From Clostridiales bacterium (GTDB lineage Bacteria; Bacillota; Clostridia; Lachnospirales; Lachnospiraceae), in contig DUNO01000055.1 of assembly GCA_012839295.1 (NCBI GenBank), positions 1 through 64,000 on the forward strand: a stretch of DNA of 64,000 nucleotides, read 5' to 3'. The position numbers and the translations under genes are program-made. Shown piece after piece: positions 53,497 through 63,022 of this stretch. The first letter of the stretch is position 1. Each line of letters starts with the position of its first letter. Below the pieces are notes generated by a model. The model saw only the letters and a program-made list of their open reading frames with translations, was not told the DNA's origin and ran no database searches.

Positions 53497-54645
53497 ATGA
53501 AGACAGAAATAGTAGCAATGATTCTTGCCGGCGGACAGGGAACCCGGTTAGGGAAGCTGACTCGTGAAACAGCCAAACCAGCAGTACCCTTTGGGGGTAG
53601 ATACCGTATTATTGACTTTACGTTGAGCAATTGTACAAACTCCGGTATCTACAACGTAGGTGTAGTAACCCAATACCAGCCCCTGGAGCTGAATGAGCAC
53701 ATCGGAAATGGGGCAGCCTGGGGGTTGGATCGCCGTAATTCGGGAGTTAAGATCCTGCAGCCTTATTCCAGCGCGGACGGTGAGAAATGGTTCCGCGGGA
53801 CAGCCAATGCGATTTACCAGAACCTGGCCTATATTGACTCCCAAAACCCGGAATATGTATTAATTTTATCAGGGGACCATATCTATAAGATGGACTATAT
53901 GGAGATGCTTGAATTCCACAAGGAGCGCAATCCCGCATTAACCGTGGCAGTTATTCCGGTTCCCATTGAGGAGGCATCCCGCTTCGGTATTATGAATACG
54001 GATTCCACTATGAGGGTAATCGAATTTGAAGAGAAGCCGAAGGAACCGAAAAATAACCTTGCATCCATGGGAATCTACATATTCAACTGGCCCATACTCC
54101 GGCGTTACCTGGTCGAGGATCAGGCGAAGGCCCGCCAGCTGGAGGACTTCGGAAAGCATGTCATTCCTTCCTTCTTGAAAAATGGGGAAAATATTTTCGC
54201 CTACTCCTTTGATAATTACTGGAAGGATGTCGGTACCATTGAAAGCTTGTGGGAAGCGAATATGGATTTCATTAACCCCAGGCATGAGCTTAATATCCGC
54301 GACCAGTCCTGGAGGATTTATACAAAAACCATTGCGCTGCCGCCCCAGTTCATTACCCGGAAGGCGAAGGTAAAATACTCCATGCTTGTGGATGGATGCT
54401 ATATTGCCGGGGAAGTCTATCACTCCATTCTTTCTAAGGATGTAAAGGTAGGAGAAGGAAGCAAGGTCACCAATTCCATCGTGATGGCAGGTGCGACCAT
54501 TGGAAAAAATGTTGAGGTTGCCTATGCAATTATCGGGGAAAATGCCCATATCGCGGACAATGCGCAGGTGATTGGAACTCCGGATTCTATTGAAGTAGTT
54601 GGTTATTCTGAGGTGATTGGAGGATTAAAAGATGAAGAGGCATAA
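53497..54645 (+). CDS. glgC: Glucose-1-phosphate adenylyltransferase
   Basis: A 382-residue enzyme making ADP-glucose from glucose-1-phosphate and ATP, the committed step of glycogen synthesis. The nucleotidyltransferase motif [14 protein letters not shown], the [16 protein letters not shown] block, GDHIYKMDY and the substrate Lys region [10 protein letters not shown] are all present. The C-terminal left-handed beta-helix has repeats such as [28 protein letters not shown] precedes the ATG. It overlaps glgD by 14 bases. Confidence 0.96.
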   Translation: MKTEIVAMILAGGQGTRLGKLTRETAKPAVPFGGRYRIIDFTLSNCTNSGIYNVGVVTQYQPLELNEHIGNGAAWGLDRRNSGVKILQPYSSADGEKWFRGTANAIYQNLAYIDSQNPEYVLILSGDHIYKMDYMEMLEFHKERNPALTVAVIPVPIEEASRFGIMNTDSTMRVIEFEEKPKEPKNNLASMGIYIFNWPILRRYLVEDQAKARQLEDFGKHVIPSFLKNGENIFAYSFDNYWKDVGTIESLWEANMDFINPRHELNIRDQSWRIYTKTIALPPQFITRKAKVKYSMLVDGCYIAGEVYHSILSKDVKVGEGSKVTNSIVMAGATIGKNVEVAYAIIGENAHIADNAQVIGTPDSIEVVGYSEVIGGLKDEEA

Positions 54646-55783
54646 GCTTTGCGCAATATTAAACCTAAGTAAAAATTTTGAGGAATTAAAACCACTTAAT
54701 AAAAATCGGCCGGTAGCGGCACTGCCCTTTGGATGCCGTTACTGTATCATAGATTTTATGTTATCCAGCATCAGCCATGCAGGAATTGATTCCGTAGCCC
54801 TCTTCATCGAAAAGAGCGGCCGGTCTATTTATGACCATATCCGTAGTGCGCGGGAATGGGATATGGATTCTGCTATTACGGGAGGCACCTTTACCTTTTC
54901 GCAGCAGCGCTGGAAGCACCGCCATTTCATGGAGAACAACCATGGACAGGACTACTATGGGGATCACCGCCTATTTATGAAAAAATCAAGGGCAGGGTAT
55001 GTTGTGGTTATGAGCGGGGAATATGTATTGAACCTGGATATTGATGCGGTGGTACAGCATCACTTTACGACTCCGGCGGATATAACCGTTGTTTACCAGA
55101 ATGTCCCGGCGGAGCAGTTTGGTAAGAAGGCTCATTTGAAGTTCCTGGAAATAGATGAAAAGGGCGTGGCGACTAATTTAAAGGAGGCGGCGCCGGAAGA
55201 TAAAAAGCTGGCCATGAATACGGAGATCTACATACTCAAAATAGATACCCTGAATGAAATTATGGACCGTGCCAATGCAGACGGCGTATATGCGGATGTG
55301 GGAGAGGTTTTGACGGCCTATTTGCCTATGTACCATGTCAATGCATTTGAATACACCGGATATCTGGCGGGAATTGATTCTGTTGATGCCTATTATGACC
55401 GCAACATGGAGATGCTGGAGGAAGCCCATTTTAATTCATTGTTCCATAGCAGCAAGCCTGTAATCACCCGTAGCAAAAACGGTGCCCCGACCTTCTATGC
55501 GGAGGAAAGTGAGGTAAGGGAAGCCCAGTGTGCAACAGGCTGTGAGATCTACGGCAAGGTATACCATTCCCTTTTGTTCCGTGATGTGGTGGTGGAACAG
55601 GATGCAGCCGTTGAAAATTCCATCATTTTCGCAGGCGGCAAAATCGGCCGGGGAGCAAAGCTGGACTATGTTATTTTAGATAAGGCTGTAACAGTGGATG
55701 AGGGCGTAGAGCTATGCGGAACAAGGGACGCAATTCTTGTAGTGCCGAAGAACACCCATGTTACCAAAGAGTGGAGACCATGA
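54632..55783 (+). CDS. glgD: Glucose-1-phosphate adenylyltransferase subunit GlgD
   Basis: A 383-residue homologue of GlgC that is regulatory. The N-terminal loop has lost the GGxGTRL signature ([16 protein letters not shown]) but the [18 protein letters not shown] block, the central domain and the C-terminal beta-helix remain. It forms a hetero-oligomer with GlgC and raises its activity in Firmicutes. The 14-base overlap secures balanced synthesis. No glgA, glgB or glgP is in the window. Confidence 0.94.
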   Translation: MKRHKLCAILNLSKNFEELKPLNKNRPVAALPFGCRYCIIDFMLSSISHAGIDSVALFIEKSGRSIYDHIRSAREWDMDSAITGGTFTFSQQRWKHRHFMENNHGQDYYGDHRLFMKKSRAGYVVVMSGEYVLNLDIDAVVQHHFTTPADITVVYQNVPAEQFGKKAHLKFLEIDEKGVATNLKEAAPEDKKLAMNTEIYILKIDTLNEIMDRANADGVYADVGEVLTAYLPMYHVNAFEYTGYLAGIDSVDAYYDRNMEMLEEAHFNSLFHSSKPVITRSKNGAPTFYAEESEVREAQCATGCEIYGKVYHSLLFRDVVVEQDAAVENSIIFAGGKIGRGAKLDYVILDKAVTVDEGVELCGTRDAILVVPKNTHVTKEWRP

Positions 55784-55869
55784 GGGACAATAAAATAGGA
55801 CTTATAATATAAAAAAGATAGTACTCATAAAAATAATATGCTATAATAATATCATTAAAAGCAAAGGGC

Positions 55870-56172
55870 GTGTTTCATTTGAGCGATAATGAATTATTAT
55901 TGGCATTATCTGATATGCAGGATAAGAAATTGAGCGCAGGATTAGAGCCGATAAAAAAAGATATCCATGAGTTAAAAAATGAGGTGCAGAAAATAAATAT
56001 TATTTTAGAAAATGAAATCAGGCCGGATATAAAACTTTTAGCAGAGAACTATCTTCCGTCTGCGGTTCGTTATGAAAAAAATAATACAGAGCATGAGGCT
56101 ATCAAAAATGATGTTGGGCTTTTAAAGCAGATAGTTACCGAACATAGTGAGAAGCTACAGAAAATTTCATAG
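55870..56172 (+). CDS. Small coiled-coil hypothetical protein
   Basis: About 100 residues, almost all helical, with heptad-like pattern (LEPIKKDIHELKNEVQKINI) and no membrane segment. The first 20 residues (LSDNELLLALSDMQDKKLSA) resemble the start of small clostridial proteins of unknown function seen in many copies. The start is uncertain: GTG at 55870 is too close to AAAGGG, while TTG at 55879 is about ten bases from it. It is monocistronic with a terminator at 56241. Confidence 0.6.
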   Translation: MFHLSDNELLLALSDMQDKKLSAGLEPIKKDIHELKNEVQKINIILENEIRPDIKLLAENYLPSAVRYEKNNTEHEAIKNDVGLLKQIVTEHSEKLQKIS

Positions 56173-56240
56173 GTCTATCTGGATTATGGTTAGATAAATG
56201 GTTAATGATTCTCTATATATGGATTGAAAGATTGTGGTTG

Positions 56241-56276
56241 ACAACTGGGAAACAGCAAATTTCCCAGTTGTTTCTA
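56241..56276 (+). terminator. Rho-independent terminator
   Basis: ACAACTGGGAAA (56241-56252) pairs perfectly with TTTCCCAGTTGT (56260-56271), followed by TTCTAT. It ends the small coiled-coil gene and lies tail-to-tail with the TetR gene. Confidence 0.8.
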
Positions 56277-56311
56277 TGTCTGGAGATTTGAGGGATTGTT
56301 CCGCTCCAAAC

Positions 56312-56908
56312 TTATTTACCTGGTGCAATACCCTTAATCAGCAATTCTGTCCATTGTGCTGTATAGGGGAGGATCTTTTGGTAAATATGCGGGCTGGAGA
56401 TACCTTCAACCAAGGCTTGGAAATAAAGCAAAAGAAATTCATCCGAATATTTCAAATCAACCTTGCCTTCCTTACGCCCGCGATGAAATAGATCCAACAA
56501 TGTGACATAGCTTTCCATAGAATATTGCTGGATCAACGAAGATAATCCCGCATCATCCTTTCTGGTGCAAAAATCCATCAAAGCGAAATAGAATTGTTTG
56601 TTCACCTTATCCAAGTAATGGATTTTGTTCTGGCTTATGGCGATAAGGGTTTCTTCGAAAGGTTTATTTTCAGACATGATTTCCTGGGCTGATTCTCGTA
56701 TTTCGTCCAAAAAATATTTAAAAACCTCACGGAGAAGATTGTCTTTATTCCCAAAATATTTAAAAATTGATGTTTTACCCACATTGGCATGCCGCGCAAT
56801 TTCATCCATGGTCAGGTTTTCTATACCGGCATCCTTACTGATCAAATTAAAGGTTGCTTCTAAAACCTGGGTTCTTTTCTCCTGCGTCCGTTTTTCATAA
56901 CCGTTCAT
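56312..56908 (-). CDS. TetR-family transcriptional regulator
   Basis: A 198-residue repressor. The N-terminal helix-turn-helix (about 10-55) contains LTMDEIARHANVGKTSIFKYFGNKDNLL; the larger C-terminal helical domain binds an unknown ligand and dimerises. AGGAG precedes the ATG. It is divergent from the ABC exporter across 330 bases that contain a strong promoter and a palindrome suitable as its operator (57088-57107), so it most likely represses the exporter until a substrate is present. Confidence 0.92.
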   Translation of the reverse strand: MNGYEKRTQEKRTQVLEATFNLISKDAGIENLTMDEIARHANVGKTSIFKYFGNKDNLLREVFKYFLDEIRESAQEIMSENKPFEETLIAISQNKIHYLDKVNKQFYFALMDFCTRKDDAGLSSLIQQYSMESYVTLLDLFHRGRKEGKVDLKYSDEFLLLYFQALVEGISSPHIYQKILPYTAQWTELLIKGIAPGK

Positions 56909-57043
56909 TTATAACTCCTGCTTTCTATCTATTATAATTAAAATGTCTATCAAGAATTTAGTCCATATCTTTTGTTTCCTATATTATATAATAATAATTC
57001 TGAATTATCAAATGAATATTAGTTTAAAATTTGTATTTTTTAA

Positions 57044-57072
57044 TTGACTACGCCAATAAAAAGTTATATAAT
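57044..57072 (+). promoter_or_regulatory. Sigma-A promoter of the ABC exporter
   Basis: TTGACT (57044-57049), 17-base spacer and a perfect TATAAT (57067-57072). The expected start of transcription is near 57080, just before the palindrome at 57088. Confidence 0.8.
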
Positions 57073-57087
57073 CGGACGTATAAATGA

Positions 57088-57107
57088 ACTTTGGTTTAAA
57101 ACAAAGT
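57088..57107. promoter_or_regulatory. Probable TetR-family operator
   Basis: ACTTTGGTTTAAAACAAAGT is a 20-base palindrome with a single mismatched pair, located about +9 to +28 of the exporter promoter. Size and place fit a roadblock operator for the divergent TetR regulator. A related TTTAAA core at 57023 could be a second weaker site. Confidence 0.65.
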
Positions 57108-57238
57108 ATAAAAAGTGATAAAATGAACTATTTATCCTTGGATAATTCGGATTATCGTCTGTGATTTTAAACTTTGCCTTAAACTGGAAAGCACGTTATA
57201 AAACTATTTCAAACTATTTTAGAAGGAGTTTTAGCGTA

Positions 57239-58120
57239 ATGGAAGAGATGATAAGGGTAAAAGGGCTACAGAAGAAGTTTGGTAAATTTAAGGCGTTGCA
57301 TGATGTGACCTTCACGGTAAATGCCGGTGAGGTTGTTGGCTTTATTGGGCCAAATGGCGCGGGGAAGTCAACAACGATCCGTACTTTACTGGGAATTATT
57401 GACCGTGATGGTGGTGAGGCAAAAATCTTTGGGAAGGATGTCTGGAAGGACAGCCTTGAGATCCATAAGCGGATTTCCTATGTTCCCGGGGACGTGGCTC
57501 TTTGGGGTGGATTAACAGGCGGTGAAATTATTGATCTATTTATCAAGCTGCACGGTGGGGGAGACAGGGAAAAGCGTGATTATCTGATCAAGCGTTTTGA
57601 ATTGGATCCTAAGAAAAAATCTAAGAGCTATTCCAAGGGAAACCGTCAGAAGGTCGGCTTAATTGCAGCGTTGTCAGTTGACTCTGACCTGTATATTTTC
57701 GATGAACCGACTTCCGGCCTTGATCCCTTGATGGAAGCTGTTTTCCAGGATGAGGTTGAAAAAATCAAGCAGGCAGGGAAGGCGATCCTACTGTCCTCCC
57801 ATATCCTGAGTGAGGTTGAACGTTTAGCAGATAAGGTGGTCATCATCCGTCAGGGAAAGGTTGTTGAGACTGGAACGCTGGATGAGCTGCGCCACTTAAC
57901 CCGTTCCACAGTTACTTTGGTGACAGAGGGAAGCGTGGCAGGGATGGCGTCAGTAAACGGTGTCCATGATTTCAAACAAATAGGCAACCAGGCCATATTC
58001 TCTGCGGATAATAAATATATCAATGATATTTTATCCGAGGCGGTAAAATTAGATGTTAAAAAGTTTGAAGCTGTACCGCCGACACTTGAAGACTTGTTCA
58101 TGCGTCATTATGAAGTCTAA
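57239..58120 (+). CDS. ABC exporter ATPase subunit
   Basis: A 293-residue ATP-binding protein. Walker A is GPNGAGKST, the signature is YSKGNRQKVGL (a variant of LSGGQ), Walker B is LYIFDEPTSGLDPLM, and the switch His is in LLSSHILSEV. The C-terminal 70 residues resemble those of drug or polyketide-type exporters. The ATG at 57239 follows AGAAGGAG; the longer frame from 57161 is not conserved. It pairs with the permease 23 bases downstream. Confidence 0.93.
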   Translation: MEEMIRVKGLQKKFGKFKALHDVTFTVNAGEVVGFIGPNGAGKSTTIRTLLGIIDRDGGEAKIFGKDVWKDSLEIHKRISYVPGDVALWGGLTGGEIIDLFIKLHGGGDREKRDYLIKRFELDPKKKSKSYSKGNRQKVGLIAALSVDSDLYIFDEPTSGLDPLMEAVFQDEVEKIKQAGKAILLSSHILSEVERLADKVVIIRQGKVVETGTLDELRHLTRSTVTLVTEGSVAGMASVNGVHDFKQIGNQAIFSADNKYINDILSEAVKLDVKKFEAVPPTLEDLFMRHYEV

Positions 58121-58143
58121 GGGCGGGAACGGAGGAAAATATT

Positions 58144-59757
58144 ATGAAGGAAAAATTTGCGCGCTGGAGTACATTGTTTTTGCAGTACCTAAAGCGTGAC
58201 TGGAAAAAAATTATTATCTGGATTTTAGGCCTGGGACTATTTTCAGGAGGCTTTGTTCCGGCTTTTGAAGAAATTGGAAAGGGGCAGGGCTTACTGGGGA
58301 TGTATGAAACCATGCAAAATCCTGCCATGATTTCAATGATCGGTCCCACGCCGGTGGATACGGCAGCTGATTATACCCTGGGAGCAATGTATGCAAACGA
58401 AATGCTGCTATTCTGTGGTTTATTTGCGATGATTATTGCAGCTTTGCATGTTGTGGGGCATACCCGCAGGGAAGAAGAGCATGGGCTCACTGAGCTGGTG
58501 CGGTCCTTTCGGGTAGGGCGCCAGGCCAATTCTTTTGCTGTAGCCGTTGAAGCAGTACTTATTAATATTGTATTAGCACTTTCCATCAGCGGAATTATGG
58601 TCTCCTTTGGCGCGGATACGATTTCTGCCGAAGGCTCCTTCCTGTTCGGGGCATCCGTCGGGATGGCAGGTATCCTGGGGGCGGTGGTTGCGCTGGTCAT
58701 GTCACAGATTATGCCAACATCCTCCGCAGCAACCGGTTCAACCCTTGGGATTGTGGGTCTGCTTTATATTGTCCGTGCCGGTACGGATGTGTCAAATGTG
58801 GATTTATCAATGATTAATCCCATGGGCTGGACTTACCTGACCTATCCATTTACCGAGAACAATTGGGCACCCTTAGGCTTTGCTGTGGTTTTTTGCTGTG
58901 TGGCAGTGATGATTGCCTTTGCCCTTGAGGGTGGACGTGATATGGGAGCCGGTTACTTACCTGAACGGGAGGGGAGGGGTACAGCGAAAAAATCATTGCT
59001 GTCTGTACCCGGTCTGTTTATCCGGATTAACAGGGGCGTAATGCTCAGCTGGTTAATTGCCTTCGCAATTCTGGGAGCCGCCTATGGTTCGATCTACGGA
59101 GACATGCAGACCTTCCTTGGAAGCAATGAAATGATGAGCCAAATGTTTACGCTGTCCGGCGTATCAATGGAAGAATCCTTTACCGGAACTATTATGATGG
59201 TAATGATGGGATTGGTGTCCATTTTACCAATCGTCATTGTGAATAAGCTTTCCGCGGAAGAAGCGAGGGGGCATTTAAGCCAGCTGTATTCTACAAAGAT
59301 GACCCGAACCCAGCTTTACTGGACAACTGTCATTCTGGCAGCCGTTACTGGGGTAGTGGGGACTTTGTTGGCAGCCGGGGGTCTTGGCGGTACGGCGATT
59401 TCTGCAATGGGTGACAGCTCAGTCATGGATATGGGGGATTTTATCGCGGCAGGCTATAACTTTCTGCCATCTGTGCTGTTTTTTACCGGACTTGCAGCTC
59501 TGGCTTTAGGTCTTGCCCCCAGACTGGGAAAGGTTACTTATGTGTACCTCGGATATTCTTTTGTATTAAATTATTTTGGCGGAATTTTAGATTTGCCGGA
59601 GTGGTTTTCTAAAACAGCCGTCCAAAGCTGGATTCCACGGATGCCGGTGGATGAGTTTGACGGAGCTGCCTTTGCTATTATGACAGTGATTAGCATCGCA
59701 TTGATGATATTGGGGTATCTGGGCTATCTCAAGCGGGATATGATGGAAGGGGCCTGA
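58144..59757 (+). CDS. ABC exporter permease, two fused halves
   Basis: A 537-residue integral membrane protein with about twelve helices in two similar halves, as in polyketide-antibiotic-type ABC-2 exporter permeases. The first half holds RREEEHGLTELVRSFRVGRQANS and the second SAEEARGHLSQLYSTKMTRTQLY, the same cytoplasmic motif repeated. Together with the ATPase it likely pumps out a hydrophobic compound. Control by the divergent TetR protein is inferred from the promoter region. Confidence 0.88.
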   Translation: MKEKFARWSTLFLQYLKRDWKKIIIWILGLGLFSGGFVPAFEEIGKGQGLLGMYETMQNPAMISMIGPTPVDTAADYTLGAMYANEMLLFCGLFAMIIAALHVVGHTRREEEHGLTELVRSFRVGRQANSFAVAVEAVLINIVLALSISGIMVSFGADTISAEGSFLFGASVGMAGILGAVVALVMSQIMPTSSAATGSTLGIVGLLYIVRAGTDVSNVDLSMINPMGWTYLTYPFTENNWAPLGFAVVFCCVAVMIAFALEGGRDMGAGYLPEREGRGTAKKSLLSVPGLFIRINRGVMLSWLIAFAILGAAYGSIYGDMQTFLGSNEMMSQMFTLSGVSMEESFTGTIMMVMMGLVSILPIVIVNKLSAEEARGHLSQLYSTKMTRTQLYWTTVILAAVTGVVGTLLAAGGLGGTAISAMGDSSVMDMGDFIAAGYNFLPSVLFFTGLAALALGLAPRLGKVTYVYLGYSFVLNYFGGILDLPEWFSKTAVQSWIPRMPVDEFDGAAFAIMTVISIALMILGYLGYLKRDMMEGA

Positions 59758-59765
59758 GAGCTGGT

Positions 59766-60284
59766 TTAATCATAAAGTACGCCGGATTTTGATACCTCCG
59801 GTATGGTGCAGCGGGTGGTATCAAAGCAGCATGGTCTTCTGTCACCCTTCTGCAGCTTGGAGCATGCCACATCAATCCTTTTTTGGCGGGTTGCCGGATT
59901 TTTAGTGGAGCGTATCCACCGAAGCCATTCCCACCGTGCTTTTACGGTAAGGGAATTCCATTGGTTGATAAGGTCTGCTTGGACGATCCGGTCCATAATA
60001 TCCTCAGGAACCTCCGGCTCCGCCCATTCGCCGGCTGGCTCCATGGTTAGGGATGCGGTCTGGCCCACAGTTAAGCCCGCTTCTTCACTTAGCAGGTCAT
60101 TTACTTCGAACCAATGGCTTCCCTTGCCGTCCGGTTCCAAGGGGGCTTTAAAGGCAACGCCGTTTATTGTACCCTGAACCATGACCATACCACGGGAGGG
60201 CAGCTTTTCACTGGCACTGGGAGGGATCCGAAGGATGTTCCGTGATTCGATTTTTGATAATGCGGCTTCGAAAATAATATCCAT
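59766..60284 (-). CDS. DUF1905/YdeI-like protein
   Basis: A 172-residue soluble protein. The N-terminal half (1-90) resembles the beta-barrel DUF1905 domain (FEAALSKIE, ILRIPPSASEKLPSRGMVMV, GVAFKAPLEPDGKGSHWFEV). The C-terminal half contains the bacteriocin-protection/OmdA-like block INQWNSLTVKARWEWLRWIRSTKNPATRQKRID, typical of YdeI proteins. The role is not established. AAGGGAG precedes the ATG at 60284. It ends nine bases from the convergent exporter permease gene, without a visible terminator between them. Confidence 0.8.
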   Translation of the reverse strand: MDIIFEAALSKIESRNILRIPPSASEKLPSRGMVMVQGTINGVAFKAPLEPDGKGSHWFEVNDLLSEEAGLTVGQTASLTMEPAGEWAEPEVPEDIMDRIVQADLINQWNSLTVKARWEWLRWIRSTKNPATRQKRIDVACSKLQKGDRRPCCFDTTRCTIPEVSKSGVLYD

Positions 60285-60446
60285 ATGTTTAACTCCCTTT
60301 GTAACAGAGTAGTAGTGATTTACATCCCTCTCCAAGGATATGGCATTTATTGTTTATATCATACCCAAAACTATACCAAATGTATAGCATCGGCATCAAA
60401 AATATTGCACATGGCGGGCTATAAGAATCAGGCCAAGGAGGAAATG

Positions 60447-60785
60447 ATGGAGCATTCAAGCCTATATCAGAGAATCTATGAAATTGTGGCAGATATTCCG
60501 GAGGGGCGGGTGGCTACTTACGGGCAGATCGCCTGGATGGTCGGAATACCCAACGCACCCCGTGTGGTTGGCTATGCCATGAGCAAGGCTCCGGAAGGGG
60601 CAAACCTTCCCTGTCACAGGGTGGTTAATAAATCAGGCAAAATGGCACCTTATTATGCCTTTGGAGGGGAGGGCTTCCAGCGCTCCCTGCTTGAGCAGGA
60701 GGGAATTATTTTCAAGGAGAATGGCTGCATTGATATGGAAAAATGCCAATGGAGGATGTATGCCTCAGAAGAGGAGGTAGAGTAA
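60447..60785 (+). CDS. MGMT-family DNA alkyltransferase-like protein
   Basis: A 112-residue protein consisting only of the DNA-binding alkyltransferase domain: IYEIVADIPEGRVATYGQIAW, then NAPRVVGYAM and the active-site motif LPCHRVV. Alkyltransferase-like proteins of this size normally carry Trp or Ala in place of the Cys, whereas here Cys is kept, so repair of O6-alkylguanine is possible. AAGGAGG precedes two tandem ATG codons (60444 and 60447); the second is better spaced. A hairpin follows at 60798. Confidence 0.88.
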   Translation: MEHSSLYQRIYEIVADIPEGRVATYGQIAWMVGIPNAPRVVGYAMSKAPEGANLPCHRVVNKSGKMAPYYAFGGEGFQRSLLEQEGIIFKENGCIDMEKCQWRMYASEEEVE

Positions 60786-60797
60786 GCCTGGCAAAAG

Positions 60798-60831
60798 ATG
60801 GGCAAGACCATTGTAAAGTGGTCCTGCCCAT
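60798..60831 (+). terminator. Terminator-like hairpin
   Basis: ATGGGCAAGACCA (60798-60810) pairs with TGGTCCTGCCCAT (60819-60831) with one mismatch, followed by TCTTAAAC. It ends the alkyltransferase gene and resembles the hairpin at 31-65. Confidence 0.65.
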
Positions 60832-60838
60832 TCTTAAA

Positions 60839-60913
60839 CTTATTTTAAAGATGTTTATTTTAGGGATGTTTATTTTAAAAATATTTACTTTAAAGATATT
60901 TATTTTAAGGATA
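60839..60913. repeat. Tandem 15-base repeat, five copies
   Basis: Five head-to-tail copies of a 15-base unit close to TTTATTTTAAAGATG fill 60839-60913, with one to three changes per copy. The right end reaches into the last codons of the minus-strand anti-sigma gene. The unit is a multiple of three, so both strands stay open through it. Confidence 0.85.
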
Positions 60914-62303
60914 TTTCGACCAAGAAGGCACCCTCATCTATAAGATTATTAAAAGACAACTCTTTTTCGAGGATACTGCCATCCTTCATTTTGATTTCTA
61001 ACTTTGCAACCATTGATTCAATCTCTTTCTCTAATATATCATAAAGAAGCTGATGGAAGGCATCTTCATCCTGGTTCATGGGATTTTTCAGGTATGCCTC
61101 ATCATATCCGTAATCACTGGCAAGGGCATCCACATTAATGGAGTAATGGTAATCGATCCCTTCCTGTTCATCATAAGCTACCGTATATTTATTTCCATAG
61201 AACTTCCTTAGGGCCGGATCAGCAGCCTTTGGCCAATAGCAGAACTGCCCCTTGTTTAAGCTATAGGTAAGAGATTCAACATTGTCGCCCTCCACTGCAA
61301 AATGGTAGCTAAAGGTTGTACCCGAGGAGCTGTCGTCGGACCACCATCCGTTATACCATCCATTCAGGTCATCGTTTTTTATGCTGATTTGAATCCCGTT
61401 CTTCTCATCCGTATAAAGCGTTTCCCGCGGTATTGGGTCAGCAGCTTCCCCTGTTGCCCCATCCGCCGCCTTATCCGGCTGCGTATTTTCAGCTGACGTC
61501 CCCTCTGCCGGTTTATTCCATTCCTCCTCAAAGCGGCTGATATAGGCCGCTGCTTTTTCGGCGTCAGCCTTTGAAGGATCTAACTCTATAGGAAAGAGGA
61601 TATTAGTACCTGGATAAGCAGGATTAACAGTAATCAATCCGGTTGCTTCATCATACTGATAGGCATCCACACTGTAAAAGGACGTATCGGAGACGATCAG
61701 GTACAATTGCTTATTAGAAAACATTTCAATGCTGTCACATTCTATGATACGGTAAAGAACCCCATCAACGAGACTTGAGACATAGCCTCCGTGCATTGAG
61801 GCAATATTATACTTCCAGGGCTGCAGCCCCTGGATCAGCGGGGACACAAATAGGTTGTCCGTATATTGTATCTCGGTCCCATCCGTTCTTTCAATGGCAA
61901 CTGCAACATAGGTTCTTTCCGGATTGAGCTCATGGGCAGAGCCTATTCTTTCGCTCAAGGCTGCCCCGTTCACATAGCCCAGATAGGTGGCCTTATAAGC
62001 ACCGTCAGTAATAGTCTGGTATACCCCTTCCCCGGTCTTTTCAAAGGCATCCCCTAATTTATCATCTCCGGCCTCAAAAGCAGCTTCCTTAGGGGACAGT
62101 AATCTTCCTGCTGCATAGATTGAAGTGGGTATGAGAAGGGCGCATATGATCGCACATGCCACTGCAAGCCTGCCCCTGTTTCTCCATCCCCTGGGCTGTT
62201 TCTCCTGCATTTTTGCTAAAACCCTGTGGTTTAATTCAGCGGGGGGAGTTTCAGCGGGGGAAAGGCTTGATTTTAAAATTTCATCGATATCCTTATATTC
62301 CAT
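60900..62303 (-). CDS. Anti-sigma factor (DUF4179-like)
   Basis: A 467-residue membrane protein. A cytoplasmic N-terminal region (1-45, LKSSLSPAETPPAELNHRVLAKMQ) binds the sigma factor; one transmembrane helix follows (about 46-66); a large external part starts with a DUF4179-like domain and continues into a Ser/Thr/Asp-rich segment and a second beta-rich domain. It overlaps the sigma factor gene by 11 bases. Its last codons lie within a tandem repeat, so the C-terminus (VEISLK) may vary between strains. Confidence 0.85.
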   Translation of the reverse strand: MEYKDIDEILKSSLSPAETPPAELNHRVLAKMQEKQPRGWRNRGRLAVACAIICALLIPTSIYAAGRLLSPKEAAFEAGDDKLGDAFEKTGEGVYQTITDGAYKATYLGYVNGAALSERIGSAHELNPERTYVAVAIERTDGTEIQYTDNLFVSPLIQGLQPWKYNIASMHGGYVSSLVDGVLYRIIECDSIEMFSNKQLYLIVSDTSFYSVDAYQYDEATGLITVNPAYPGTNILFPIELDPSKADAEKAAAYISRFEEEWNKPAEGTSAENTQPDKAADGATGEAADPIPRETLYTDEKNGIQISIKNDDLNGWYNGWWSDDSSSGTTFSYHFAVEGDNVESLTYSLNKGQFCYWPKAADPALRKFYGNKYTVAYDEQEGIDYHYSINVDALASDYGYDEAYLKNPMNQDEDAFHQLLYDILEKEIESMVAKLEIKMKDGSILEKELSFNNLIDEGAFLVEISLK

Positions 62304-62820
62304 AATCCTGCACCTCCAATAATTCTTTCACTAATTTCCTTCCTTTGTGAAGTCTGCTTTTTACGGTTCCTTTCGGAATATGTAATGCTCTTCCGATGTC
62401 CTCCACGGACATTTCAGCCGTATAATACAGGTAAAGGACAAGCTGCAGCTTGTCAGGCAGCCCTTTTACCACCCTGCGGACCAGATGGCGCCTTTCCTTC
62501 CGTAGGGCCTCTTCTTCCGGCTGCAAATGGGATCCCTCCCCGCCCTGCATCAATTCCCCGTCAAGCTCCTCCCATTTCACAATGTTTTGCCTGACGGCAT
62601 ATTTTTTTCGATGGTTTTGCCATAGCCTGACTGAAATGCCCATTAAAAAGCTTTTTGGATTGCCACTGCTGTCAAGCCTGTGGCATAGCTCGACAGCCTT
62701 TAAGAGGGTATCCTGATATAAATCGTCTGCTTCCGGCCTGTTACCGGTGAGGTTGCAGCAAAAGCTATAAACCTCCTTTCCATAATCAATGATTAACTGA
62801 TTTAATTCATCCTTTGACAT
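62293..62820 (-). CDS. ECF-type RNA polymerase sigma factor
   Basis: A 175-residue sigma-70-family factor with regions 2 and 4 only. Region 2 includes NRPEADDLYQDTLLKAVELC, and region 4 has EMSVEDIGRALHIPKGTVKSRLHKGRKLV as helix-turn-helix. GGGAGG precedes the ATG. It is translated together with the anti-sigma factor downstream, which should hold it at the membrane until an external signal arrives. Confidence 0.93.
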   Translation of the reverse strand: MSKDELNQLIIDYGKEVYSFCCNLTGNRPEADDLYQDTLLKAVELCHRLDSSGNPKSFLMGISVRLWQNHRKKYAVRQNIVKWEELDGELMQGGEGSHLQPEEEALRKERRHLVRRVVKGLPDKLQLVLYLYYTAEMSVEDIGRALHIPKGTVKSRLHKGRKLVKELLEVQDYGI

Positions 62821-62922
62821 GCTTGCTGTCCTCCCTTTTGTATTATCAGTTTTTCCTTCCCCTCACTATTTATTGTAACGAAAATGGATTTGGTTCATTT
62901 TTTTTTCGAAATTATACAAAAG

Positions 62923-62949
62923 CCCGGGAGCTAATCTTTAGCTCCCGGG
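62923..62949 (-). terminator. Rho-independent terminator of the GH2 gene
   Basis: CCCGGGAGCTA (62923-62933) pairs perfectly with TAGCTCCCGGG (62939-62949). Read on the minus strand the stem is followed by CTTTTGTAT, so it ends the glycosidase transcript just before the sigma-factor promoter region. Confidence 0.8.
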
Positions 62950-63022
62950 GGGATTGGAGTTCCGTAGGAACTTTTAAGTTTTTTAAGGCCTTTTAAAAGA
63001 GGTCAAGGTATGCAGGCTTTTG

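Noticed and set aside
53938-54549. Minus-strand 203-codon frame
   Set aside because: It is antisense to glgC, whose motifs are unmistakable.
60839-60913. CRISPR-like array
   Set aside because: The repeats are directly adjacent with no spacers and the unit is only 15 bases.
60743-60943. Plus-strand frame through the tandem repeat (LILKMFILGMF...)
   Set aside because: The repetitive hydrophobic peptide comes from the 15-base repeat itself; the 5' part is the shifted end of the alkyltransferase gene.
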